DNA of 64,000 nt, from contig OZ024722.1 of assembly GCA_964016875.1 (NCBI GenBank), positions 13,274,576 to 13,338,575 on the forward strand. Reading direction: 5' to 3'. This stretch comes from Fallopia convolvulus (taxonomy: Eukaryota > Streptophyta > Magnoliopsida > Caryophyllales > Polygonaceae). Positions within the stretch are counted from its first letter, which is position 1. The number at the start of each line of letters is the position of its first letter. Below are positions 33,286-43,544 of the stretch, piece after piece. The position numbers were made by a program, and so were the translations under genes. The notes under the pieces were generated by a model that worked only from the letters and a program-made list of their open reading frames with translations, was not told the origin of the DNA and ran no database searches.

Positions 33286-34025
33286 GTTTTTGCTTTTCGA
33301 TAAAATTAAAAAAAACATAAAAGGTTTTCGGGTGAAACCCCCGAAATAAAAGATTTTCGGGTGAAACCCCCAAGAAAGCCCAATTCATACCAACCCGAGC
33401 CCAAAACATTACCAAACCCTCCTAGCCCCATCAAGAAAAAATAAACCCACAAAAGAAAAAGCCTTTTATAAACCCAACCCATATCATTTGTCTTCTCCAA
33501 ACCAAAATCAACAACAAGCCTTCACACCAACCACCAACAATCCCGCCAGCAGCCACCGCGTCTCCACCACGACCCGGCCGCGACCACTACCCGTCCCGCA
33601 CACGCAGCCGTACATCCGCGTCGCGGGTTACACCTTCCACCGCGCCCTCGGAGTTGTGCAGTCGGATTTGGTCGGATTCAAGGTTTTTAGCAATTTTGGG
33701 TCAGATCAGCTACGGTTAGTATTTCTTCTCGCCTTTGGAAGTTCGATCCGTTCCTTCTGAGAATCAAATTGTTGTTGGTAAGAATTTGGAGGAGTCTTTT
33801 CGGTCGCCATTGTTGAGTTGAAGTTTCAGATCTGTTCTTCGCCGAGAATTGCGCCCGAGGCTGACAACCCGCGCTCGAGGGTGGAGTTCTAACAAAAGCC
33901 GCACCTGCGGTGTGTAACACGCGCTCGCTGTTCGCCCTTTTTGCCATACTGCGCCCTCAGTTTTCAACCTATGTTCGCTGTTCAGCCTCAGTTCAGGTAA
34001 TTTCTTCGATTCTGTTTAATTAATT

Positions 34026-35297
34026 ATGGAGTATTTTGGGCTACAGAATCTTACTGATAGGCAGAGGCAGTTATGGGATAAATATGAGGGTCGGAAATTT
34101 GTTAGTACGAAATTCTTTGATATTCCGACGCTGATAGATTTGGGATTCCGGGAGTGTACAGAGCAGTTATTAGAGACTAGGGGTTTGGGTAGAATCAGCA
34201 CTATGCCAGTTCCTACTTATAGAGGGCTTACTATTGAGTTTCTGTCTACATTTTGATATGTGGATGGTGTTCTGACATTCCATGGCTGTGATAGACTATG
34301 TACTGTATCCCGTGAGTAGGCTTATCTGAAATTTGGGATTACTTCTCCACCTACTGAAGGGTGGGGGAATATTTTGACAGATGCCAGATTATTTGACTTC
34401 TGGTATGCACTTACTGGCTCCCCCTTCAACACCAATTCAGGGGAGACGAATAATAAGATTCCACATCCTTGTGTGCGTCTGTGTCACAAGGTTTTAGCTA
34501 TGGCGTTTTTGGGACAAGGAGAGGTGAATAAGGTTTCTGCACATGATATGAGGATGATTTGGTGCTTGTTTCCTTTTCCTTCTAAGTGTCCTGATTGGTT
34601 TGGACTGTTTATAGAGTCAGCCAAGAAGTACCCCAAGAGAGGTGGGCAAATTGGATTGGGTGGTATGGTTACACATTTAGCCACCCGGTTTGTTACTATT
34701 GAGGAGATTGAGGCCCGTTATGGAGGACGATTAGCTTATGGTCATCTTTATAACCATCAGGCATTGGTTAGAGCATGATGTTTGAGGGGTTCTGCTGAGG
34801 TTGGTTGGACTTGGCTTCATGGGCATCCTACTACGCCTTTTCTGCGTCTGCCTAGAGCATTATAATACGGTAACACTGTATTTGATTTTCACTTACAGTC
34901 TGATATGGACGCTCCTGTGGATGAGGCTGAGGATTATGAGGTTGAGGATGATGGTGGATGTAGCTGGGATGATCATGTTACAGCATACCAGTCTAGATTT
35001 TCTTCTGAGCCGTCTGGTTGGGCTACGGGCTCACATTCTACAGCTGGTTGGGGAGGAGCTAACCCAACTACATATGCATCTACTTCTGCATCTACATCTA
35101 CTCCTTCTGGTTTTCCATGGACTGCTGAGATGAGTTTTGAGGAGCGGGTGTTGACTGGACTACATCTTTTGTCAGTACGCCAGGATGTTGTGGATCGATC
35201 TTTGGAGGCACTTACTGAGCATCAGAGACAGGCAGCTATATTGTTTCGGACTCAGTGCCCAGATTATCCATCTTTTCCTCCACCAGATCAGCAGTGA
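34026..35297 (+). pseudogene. Element B ATHILA ORF-1 / env-like frame
   Basis: Begins MEYFGLQNLTDRQRQLWDKY at 34026 and continues in one frame to 35297 with stops at 34254, 34317, 34776 and about 34860. The segments RKFVSTKFFDIPTLIDLGF, YRGLTIEFLSTF, LFDFWYALTG, HDMRMIWCLFPF and TRFVTIEEIEARYGGRLAYG resemble the Arabidopsis retrotransposon ORF-1 (ATHILA) family found after pol in Athila elements; its function is unknown. The C-terminal third is acidic, then serine/threonine-rich, and ends with SVRQDVVDRSLEALTEHQRQ, possibly coiled. I see no signal peptide or clear transmembrane segment. About 430 codons in all. Assigned by resemblance, not by search. Confidence 0.65.
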
Positions 35298-35358
35298 GTC
35301 TTCTGATTCCCTTTTCTATACTTTGTTCTATATTTATTAGCTTCATTGGGGACAATGA

Positions 35359-35380
35359 AGAGTTTAAGTATGGGGGAGGG
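35359..35380 (+). other. Internal polypurine-like tract in element B
   Basis: TTTAAGTATGGGGGAGGGGA resembles the terminal tract CTAAGTATGGGGGAATTT at 35972-35989. Element A shows the same pair at 19867 and 21370. A second plus-strand priming site is possible. Confidence 0.45.
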
Positions 35381-35507
35381 GATTCACTGTTTTGCTTTGT
35401 GATATTTGTACAGTTGCATTTTATTTCAATTATTTAATTCAGTTGCTTTTCAGTTTAAAAAAACGAAAAAGCCATAAAAAGTCGAAAAAGGCATATAAAT
35501 CCTGGGA

Positions 35508-35667
35508 TGAGTCGAAAACCCGAAAGGGCGGCTCAGGTAATAAGCAGGTAACCCGGACCAGCATTATGCTGGGGTAATAAGAGGTTAAAGAGAGATGTGA
35601 GCATATGTGAGCACACCTAAAGAAAAATGAAATGAGTGATTAGGTGAAAACCCGAAAGGGCGCCTAA
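35508..35667 (+). ncRNA. Tandem GAAA-tetraloop hairpins in element B 3' region
   Basis: Hairpin 1 (35508-35535): 7-bp stem TGAGTCG/CGGCTCA around AAAA-CCC-GAAA-GGG. Hairpin 2 (35640-35667): stem TTAGGTG/CGCCTAA around the identical AAAA-CCC-GAAA-GGG. Stem positions 2, 5 and 6 differ between copies yet remain paired (G-C to T-A, T.G to G-C, C-G to T.G). Between them is CCAGCA-TTA-TGCTGG (about 35558-35572). Covarying stems with a GNRA loop suggest a structured RNA in the element transcript; function unknown. Confidence 0.5.
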
Positions 35668-35989
35668 GTAGAATTGAGTGGAAAAATTGGAGTGATTATG
35701 ATTTTATTCTACTTTGGGGCTTGGGGATTACATTTTAGATGTCGGGTAGATCCTAGGATGCTCTACGATTTTTAGAGCTTGACAGTTGATTTTTATATGT
35801 ATTCTGGTGATGTGTGTGTTTGAGCTTTCATGTTTTTGCTCATTATTTCTCTACATGGGTTCGGGTTGTGAGTTGAGAGTTTTTATTTTTCATATTCCCT
35901 TATTACTTCATGTGGATCTTTGTTATATTGATTGTTAGATTTTGTTTGAGCTTACTCGAGGACGAGCAAGATCTAAGTATGGGGGAATT

Positions 35990-37532
35990 TGATAAGCTGG
36001 ATTCTGTACAACGTAATTCTGTATTTTTATTAGGATTCCTGAGTGTTTTAGGCTAGATTAGAGCGTTTAATTGTAAAAACAATAAATCCTACAGATGAAG
36101 ACTTTGAAGACAGAAGTCCGAGTTCGAGATTGAAGACCTTACAAAGAAGAAGACCCGCGCTCGCGGGTTGAGACACGAGATCGCGGTGGAGTTCGTTCCG
36201 CGAGGCCGAGAGCTCGAGGGAGCCGCGACCGCGACTGCTGACCCGCGCTCGCGGGTGGGCCGAGTTTCCAGCGCCACCTTCGTTCTTTTATTTTATCTTT
36301 ATTATATCTTTTATATTTAGTTTTATTTCGGATGTTCTAGTATATATAGTTTTGTATTCAGTTTAAGGAGAACTTTTAGAGAGACTACTTTTTAGTTTTA
36401 ACCTAGTTTTATTTCAGTTTTTATGGAGAACTAATCTTCCTTGGAGTTTGTTCTGTCAATGAAGCCTTTTATTGAATTCATGAAATTCTGGTAACTTTTC
36501 TATCCTTAGGTTAATATCAAAACTCTTATTTTTAATTCCATGATCTATGTTTGATTTTATGAGCCTGATCACCTTGTTTGATTGACTTAGATCTATTGTT
36601 TGGATTAGGTTTGATTGTTGTCTGTGCAATCTTATTTATCCTTGAAACAACTCTTTTCCAAGACGGTGGACTGGAATTGAGAAAGAGCGTTTGATGGTTG
36701 TTTTATGCATGAGAATCGTTGTTTGATTGCATGATTTGATTTCCTATTATCCTTAATGCATTGCATGATTTGAATTAAGTGTCCTTGTTCATATTATATT
36801 TTCGCTTGGACCGTGGACAAGCGGAAATCTTAATAAGGATTGGAATTAACCTAGGAAATATAGAAAAGTGGATGAATCGATGATCGAAGGATTAAAAAGG
36901 TGGAATTGATTGAATGAACTCTGCTTTCCTTTAATTGATTTGAAACTTTAATTTGTCTGTTTGCTTGAATCTCAAAACCCCTGTCTTTGTTGATTGTTTA
37001 GAAACACTGATTCCCTTGGGTTCGACCCCTTACTTGCATGCTATATGTTAGGCCCAAAAATCCATCGACCCATCTGGCAAGTGGAGCCCATGAATGCACG
37101 ATGGAAGAGAACTTGGAATAGGGAAATCTCCAGTCATTCGATGGAAGAAAGAAAGCATCCGTCACAAAACGAAAATGATCGTCCAGAAGACGCATGAGAG
37201 AGCGCTTTAAGCCTCCGATACATGGGGGAAGTGGGAAGTTAGTTACGAGTCGTGTCCTAAAGATTCGGAGATCGTGATACTAGGAAAATAACTGTTGCAA
37301 TGTAAACATATATACCGGAATGACTCATTTTTGTAAGGCTAAGCGAACATCAGAGAAAATACATACGAGATTACAAATTTCTTGAGGAGATAATTTTCTC
37401 TTTGTTCTTTGTTCTTGTGAATCTCACGCTCGTTCGAGTTAGATAACTTCCTTTGATTTCGATCGTGCCCCAATCTAGGACAGAGGTTTGTCAATCAAAT
37501 TTTTGTCCAAAACAACGACTTTAGTTGAGTCA
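35990..37532 (+). repeat. Element B 3' LTR, with insertion
   Basis: Matches 29495-30615 up to TTGCATGCTATA (37045) and again at its last ~25 bases (AACAACGACTTTAGTTGAGTCA). About 460 bp of foreign sequence separates the two parts. B-type palindromic words recur near 36153-36255. Confidence 0.88.
37046..37505. mobile_element. Insertion in element B 3' LTR, probably an unrelated LTR
   Basis: Starts TGTTAGGCCCAAAAATCC and ends near CAATCTAGGACA or slightly beyond. The TGTTAGGCCC start and the mid-region are LTR-like. I could not find a target duplication, and about 40 bp of the host LTR appears missing or rearranged at the right side, so the boundary is uncertain. Confidence 0.45.
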
Positions 37533-37537
37533 CTACC

Positions 37538-38229
37538 TTTCAACATTAGCTCGTGGATTCTCTAAAAAAGTGAAGACATATCCTGGTTATGTTGTCAACG
37601 GTTATCGATTCCACACGAAGGCACACGCATCAACCAGGGCTACTGACAGTAGTGGAGTTTGTATTATAGGACAAAGCTTCGGCATTGACGAGGAGGACTT
37701 CTATGGTGTGCTAGAGGAAATAATTGAGCTGAATTACATATCTCCAACCGTCAAGCGCCTAATTGTCTTCAATTGTTCGTGGTTTGACACTAGAAGTCGT
37801 GGAGTAACACGCATTCACCCTCACCTAAAGCTTGTGAATGTTCATAGACATAAAATGTTGAGAACAAAAGACCGTGACATCTTAGCACATCAAGCCAATC
37901 AAGTTTATTTCCTAGATTACCCAAATATGAGGTGTGTAGATGCTGAATGGATGTCGGTCTGTAAAGTGAAGTCAAGTGTGTAGCCTGATGACGGTATGTG
38001 CGTAGACCCTAACGAGAGTGGTTCACGGGGAGTTGCCGTTGAAGAGAAATTTCAACATGATTTTTCCCTTCCACGAGTTATCGACGACACACATGATAAT
38101 GATCCACTTGGTCTGCTAAATGACCCAAACGGAGAGGATCATGTCGTTGAGGAACAAGCAGAGACGTCTACTAAAACGTCTACGGGGGAGTTTGAGAGTG
38201 AGACGGATACAGATGAGGAAGATATGTAA
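37538..38229 (+). pseudogene. CACTA TNP2-like transposase, 3' part (DUF4216-like)
   Basis: Continues the exon cut at 29494: joined across the CTACC duplication the frame reads ...RTYLSTLARGF. Blocks GYVVNGYRFHTKAHASTRAT, SGVCIIGQSFG, DFYGVLEEIIELNYI, LIVFNCSWFDT and FLDYPN match the C-terminal DUF4216-type region of CACTA transposases. TAG at 37981 interrupts; the same frame then continues to an acidic tail (ESETDTDEEDM) ending at 38229. The DDE-bearing middle and DUF4218-type parts of normal TNP2 are lacking. Confidence 0.75.
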
Positions 38230-39049
38230 TCTGAATACTACTATTGTATTGCCATTCACTTTTCTGATAACGCTATTATCATTACTATTGTGATTCACAA
38301 TTTTCTTTACTATGCTGATAATTCTATTCTGGAAATACTATTCAGATGACACTACTCTGATGACACTATTAGCATTTACTATTCTAATGACAAGGGTCAT
38401 GCATGCACATCACAAGTGGTCATCCATTTCCAACCATAAAAGGAGACTTCATCATCCAAATCCAACATGCATTAATCTTCCATCTTCATCTCAAATTCCA
38501 ACATCAAACCGCACCTAAAGCTTCCATCTCTAGTTCATCCGATCAATGGCTCAAAGGAGAGCGTGTACTAAGTGCACGATTGCCTTTGCTCTAAACTCAT
38601 CCACTTCTCAATCATACACGTGCGTGGGGATAGGGAGACAAGAACAAAATGGAGCACAAGACCAAATCGCGCATTAAGAGTGGTGATCGCTGCTTGGATA
38701 TCATCTGACGAGGGAGCACCACCGGGATTTGCGTTTTTTCTTGAACAGAAACGACATCATAGATCGAATTGAGGCCAACGAAACGGCTGTGCAGCTTCGC
38801 GTGCTCGAAGGTGCTGAGATCCGGGCAGTTGATTCTCCACGTACAACATGAGAGTCCATGAATTTTATTTGTTTGTTGATGTTTTCCCTTAACAAGAAGC
38901 AAGTGTTGTTCGCACGTTGTAATGAATTAGTTGTTTGTAGTTCGGCATAAGTTTGGAAGCAATGAAGTTGTTTGTTTTGTCACAATTGCGTTTGGTCACA
39001 TAATTAAATTTTGGTCACCTCGTAGTGTGTCGTTACCGACCCAAGTGGG
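38230..39049. other. CACTA inter-gene region
   Basis: Near 38240-38400 there are loose repeats of CTGAT(A/G)ACACTATT. From 38545 a short frame (MAQRRACTKCTIAFALN...) and, in another frame, NDIIDRIEANETAVQLRVLE could be decayed exons, but I recognise no family. Confidence 0.35.
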
Positions 39050-39500
39050 TCGATAACGACCCAATTGTGAGAAAAGCGTTACCGACCAATTTAGCGACCA
39101 TATGGTTGCTAATTCTGACATATTTGACACTGTACGATCATGTGCCTACACTCATTCAAAGAAGGATCGTGTGCCATATTTTCCGAATTTTTGCGACCAC
39201 ATGGTCGCCAACTCGAAATTTGATATCGAAATTGAAATTTTTAGCGCGGATTTCAATTTTTTTAGGCTTGGCGACCATATGGTCGCAAAAATGAAAATTA
39301 TGGAGGGAAATCTAATAAAAATCGGGGGAATGTGAAAAATATGGGGGGAAATACAAATTTTGGGGTTGGCGACCACGTGGTCGCCAACCCATTTAGCGAC
39401 CACATGGTTGCTAATTAGCGACCATTTGGTCGCTAATCCTAAACGCCGCAACCTATAAAATGTCATGACCATATGGTCAAAATAGCGACCATATAGTCGC
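39050..39500. repeat. Internal copy of CACTA subterminal repeats
   Basis: GCGACCA(T/C)ATGGTCGC words recur (about 39095, 39196, 39270, 39370, 39420, 39485). The stretch TACGATCATGTGCCTACACTC (about 39132-39152) also parallels CACGATCGTGCGCCTACGTTC in the 3' subterminal zone (about 42079-42099). This looks like a duplicated end or the join of two related elements. Confidence 0.65.
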
Positions 39501-39539
39501 TATCCTTTTAATAAGGCGAGGAAACCGGAAGCTTTCCCC

Positions 39540-40419
39540 TCATTCCTCCTGATTCACTCTCCCTCCCTCTCCCGATTCACTCTCTATCCCTCCCAGCTGT
39601 CGCCTCCCTTGTGCCACCAGCGCCTCCCTCGCACCGCCAGCCGCTCCCTTGCGCCATCAGCCCCTCCCCGCCTCTATCCCTCCCTCTCCCTCCCTCTCTC
39701 CGCCCGCCTATCTCCGTCGCCCGCCTCCCTCCTTGCACGCCGCCTCCTAAGCACCGCCTATCACTATCTATGCGCCGCCTCGTGACGTTGCCTCACTCTC
39801 TCCAAGCGCAGCCTCGTCGCGCCGCTCGTAAATCCCTGGAAAGTTCGTTGCGGCGCCCGCCGCCTTTAAAGTTCACCGCAACGCCCACCGCTAGATCGCC
39901 GCCAGCCCGCCGCCACCAAAACACGCCCTCGCCGCCTCCTTTTTTGGGTATTTCTCGAATTTTGTTCCTCTTTTCAGTTGATTGAGTATTTCCGTTGATT
40001 TTAGGGTTTGAGATTTGGATTGAATTTGTAGTTTAGGTTTAAGTTGAATTGTTAATTTGTAGTTTAAGGTTTTGATTGAAGAAATGATAGATTTATGAAC
40101 TGATAAAATAGTAGATTTGATGAATTTGGATATAGTTTGGATAGAATTTGATTGAATTTGGATAAAATTTGAATGAATTTGGATTGAATTTGATAGAATT
40201 TGATTTTGGATTGTTGATAGAGTTGGGGTTGATCTCGCTGTTGTTGTTGTTGTTGTTATTATTGTAGTTGTTTTTTATGTTGGATTGAATTTGATAAAAT
40301 TGGATTGAATTTGTTGTTGTTGATCTTGTTTTTGATGTTGTTATTGATGTTGTTGTTGTTGTTGCATTTGGATTGTTCAATTGTTGGATTGTTGTTGTTA
40401 TTGTTTTAGTTGCTTTTTT
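39540..40419 (+). other. Probable leader and first intron of the second CACTA gene
   Basis: A pyrimidine-rich block (39540-39950, CTCCCTCCCTCTCCC-like) translates as a proline-rich frame (39611-39985) with no domain. It is followed by AT-rich sequence with TTGTTG repeats up to the ATG at 40420. More likely untranslated leader than protein. Confidence 0.4.
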
Positions 40420-41901
40420 ATGGCTAGAGGACGTCGACGTACACGAGCTCCTCGTCCGGAGGACGAGCCGGGCTCGTCCTAGAGACCGGACGAGGAGATC
40501 TCTTCCTAGGCGACCCAAACGAACCCACCCGGCTTGTCCGATGACCATGGGGCCCACCTTCCTAGTACAGAGGAGACGGACACCCACGCAGAGGAGTCTA
40601 GGGCCCCTACACTGGCGCCCTCATCAAGATCAAGCCAAGGGCTCGATCCCAATCGCATATGGGACCTTTCCATCGTTGGCGGGTGGTACGTACGACATGA
40701 ACTTATTTTATATTCGTGTATAACTCTAAAATACATGTTCTAACACGTTTTACGGAATCGCGCAGCTTGCAGCCGTCGGGCATGGTGTCGCGGTGGTCCA
40801 CACACATCATAACCGGCCAACCCGACGATAGGGCGTCAGAGTTTGACTTTGCCTCCGCCGCATCGAAGGCTCGTTGTTTTGAGTCTTGGAGGGTAAATTT
40901 ATTTTATTTTGCATTTAGTTTTACAAATTTTGTATTTACCGACTAATATGTTTAATTAATTGTTTTGTCAGTTTTAACTAGACACGCTTCCGATGGGATC
41001 CCTCTCGGCCGGGTATGGACGTCGAGACGGTTCGGCTCCTGTGGGAGAGGATCGCCAAGAAGCGGCACGACGACTTGGTCGGGAAGCACCGTCGGGCAGG
41101 GAAGAAGCCGAATTTCATCGTGTCCGCCCCTTGGGACCTCTGGATGGCGTATTGAAACACGGCCGCGTACAAGTCCAAGTGTGAGCACCAGAAGAGGATC
41201 CAACATACCAACCCGGCGAACCATAGTAGTGGTTGTAGGTCCCACCTCGATACCATGTGTCAAATGGTACATTATATAATATTTAAATTTATTTAAATTA
41301 AGTTAATCTACTCTTAATAGTTAGTAACAATTTTGATAAATTTCGTAGGAAACACAACGGGGTCGTCGGGTTACGCCTCTCGAGCTTCTCACCGAGACGC
41401 ACACGCAGGGCCCGAACCAGCATTTTATAGACGTTCGGTCCGCCCAGATCCTTGTAAGTACACCTAAATTTTATATATTATTTAAATTCGTATATTATTA
41501 TATTTATTTATAATATTTGTGTATTTTTTTAGGTGCGGTCCCAGGAGATCCTTTCGCAGAGGTCTTCAAACTCGGGCACCCCGTCGTCCTTTCAGGACGA
41601 GTGCGATGCCTATCTGATGGCCGCTGGAGGGGTGGGCCCGAGAGGCGTTATCTTCGGGCTTGGCAACGCTGCTTCCGAGTATTACGGGGAGCGATTGACG
41701 GTGCCGCGTCGACAACCTCCTTGGGTGGCGGAGTTGATGCATCAAAACATCGCGCTTACGAATGAAGTGACGGATTTGTGGAGCAGGGTCGCTCAGTTGG
41801 AGGAGTTCATGGACCAGATGCAGCGCGGATACGACCCGCAACAGAGTGGGTCCCATGGTCCCGACGGGACTGATTCGCCTAAACCCGACGGAACCAATTA
41901 G
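40420..41901 (+). pseudogene. CACTA Transposase_24-like gene (tnpA type), five exons
   Basis: Likely DNA-binding partner protein of the transposon. Exon 1 (40420-40685) MARGRRRTRAPRPEDEPGSS, stops near 40480 and 40510, then GLSDDHGAHLPSTEETD; exon 2 (about 40766-40892) MVSRWSTHIITGQPDD; exon 3 (40972-41266) WERIAKKRHDDLVGKHRRAG and YKSKCEHQKRIQHTNPANHS, with TGA for tryptophan near 41153; exon 4 (41349-41453) TPLELLTETHTQGPNQHFID; exon 5 (41533-41901) DECDAYLMAAGGVGPRGVIF then GLGNAASEYY and a predicted coiled coil (NEVTDLWSRVAQLEEFMDQM). Introns are GT-AG. YKSKCE...NPA.H and AGG..RGV.FGLG are typical of the Transposase_24 family. Exon 2 start is uncertain. Confidence 0.75.
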
Positions 41902-42019
41902 TTTAGGTTTTTTAATTTTGTAAATTATTTAAATCAATATAAATTATCAATTTCGTATATTTTATTTATTGTTTCTTTTATATTTATTTGTATAATACGT
42001 AATTTTTATTTATTTTTTT

Positions 42020-42508
42020 AAATAAATGTTGGCGACCATATGGTCGCTACATTTTTGAACGATTGTGCACCTGTAAGTGCACGATCGTGCGCCTACGTTC
42101 AGTCAAAGATCAGGGTCGTGCGTCCTTTTTTGATTTTAGCGACCACGTGGCCTCTAGGATTGCCAAACGGTGTGGCGACCATTCGCGACGGTGATCGCTA
42201 TATAGCGAGCATATGGTCGCTATAACCGGCGACCAATTGGTTGCTAGAAATGGCGACCATTTGGTCGCTATAACCTGCGACAACTTGGTCGCTATAAATG
42301 GCGACCACGTGGTCGCGCAAGTGGTCGCCGTGGTCACACAAGTGGCCGCCATAGTATTGGCGATCACTAGCGACCATGATCGCTAGTACTGGCGGCCATA
42401 TGGTCGCCACTTGGTTAGCGTCCGGACTTTTAGTGACCAGATTTGGCGACCAGATTTTTGATTTAGCGACCATAAATATGGTTGCTAAATCTGCGTATTT
42501 TTGTAGTG
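42020..42508. repeat. CACTA 3' subterminal and terminal repeats
   Basis: Dense GCGACCA/TGGTCGC words with variable centres (ATATGG, ACGTGG, TTTGG), ending TTTTTGTAGTG. Near-perfect palindromes such as GCGACCATTTGGTCGC and GCGACCACGTGGTCGC occur. Confidence 0.8.
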
Positions 42509-43544
42509 ATAAAAAAATTCCTTAACGGAAACAATATATATATATAAATGTTACAAGGGAGAATATCCACTTACCTTGAATTTCTTTCAGAAGTCTACGA
42601 CATTCGGAATTCTAGAACGACTTAGTGTAGTTCGTACGATTCGACCTAATCATTCGAAAAATATCGAACGGAAATATATTAAAATACTTCTTAAATATTT
42701 ATTTCTCTTATTTTCCTCTTCTAATAGAAGGAATGTGAATCTAAATTATTTGGCTTAATAATTTAGATAGGAAATATATAATAATAATTCTTTATTATTA
42801 TTTTCAAGGTGGTACTCATGCAAGATTTTTATGATTTTAAAATATTTACTTAAAGAAAACATGTAAGGCCTTATTTAATCATAAATGAAATTCCTTTTTA
42901 AACCACATACAATAATTATTTAAAATAGACTTAAAATAGAATTTGCATGCTTTTTATAATTTCTAAAGATAAACTTTATTTTAAACCAAAAGTTTATGTG
43001 ATATATAAACTCAAGGTGTTGTACACACCAAACAATTGCAGAAGTGTTCCAAAACCATTTGGGTTTGTTTCAGATGTTGTGGAACTTACTCCAAATATCA
43101 GCCCTTATTATAAGAAAAATCAAAACAATCTGGAATCCAAAAACCAATCATCTCTAAAGGAGAGACTTCCAACAAACGAAGTGCTAACCAACTAAAAACG
43201 AAATCTGGTAAGGGATATACCCGGACTAAACGCCAAACCGACATCAAGCGCACTATGCCTAATGTCTATAATAACGAAACTTATATGTGGCACATGTCCC
43301 ATCTAAAGAAAAAGTACAATAATATTAAAAGCAAATTGAGGGAATGCTTTGACACAAAAACAAAGGGGAAAACCCAGCGCAAAGGGATAAACTTCCCAAA
43401 TGTTAACTACAACACCATTAAACTCACCAATCACACACCCCAAGCTAAAGCACCAAACAAGTATACAACAAAATCTTAGCAAAAAATATCATGGATGCCT
43501 ACCTATCCTCTGACGGCCAAAAACCACAAACTAGACGGTTGTTT

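Larger units (their letters stand above)
29495..37532 (+). mobile_element. Athila-type element B, internally deleted (no RT, RNase H or integrase)
   Basis: LTRs start TGATA(C/A)GCTGG and end GAGTCA; perfect target duplication CTACC (29490-29494, 37533-37537) within the TNP2-like exon, whose frame is restored across the junction. Order: 5' LTR, tRNA-Asp-like primer site, gag, protease, post-pol motif, ATHILA ORF-1/env-like frame, structured 3' region, polypurine tract, 3' LTR. The protease frame passes into the post-pol GGGAGGCAACCC block with no RT or integrase between. It is probably a non-autonomous derivative mobilised in trans. Confidence 0.9.
27543..42508 (+). mobile_element. CACTA (En/Spm-type) DNA transposon, 14.97 kb, with nested Athila B
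   Basis: Ends CACTACACC.../...TTTTTGTAGTG with target duplication ATA (27540-27542, 42509-42511). The first ~30 bases of each end are inverted repeats sharing CACTACA and GCAGATTTA(G/A)C(A/G)ACCATA. Subterminal zones (27560-27990, 42025-42490) are full of GCGACCA/TGGTCGC words. It carries a TNP2-like gene (28127-38229), a third array of the same words (39050-39500) and a Transposase_24-like gene (40420-41901), both on plus. It sits inside LTR-2. Without element B its length is about 6.9 kb. Both genes have stops, so it is not autonomous. Confidence 0.9.

Noticed and set aside
39611..39985. Proline-rich protein upstream of the second CACTA gene
   Set aside because: Low-complexity CTCCCTCCC sequence gives proline-rich frames by composition; no domain, and position fits a leader.
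40093..40587. Asn-rich minus-strand ORF
   Set aside because: Antisense of TTGTTG/GAATTTGGAT repeats in a CACTA intron or leader.
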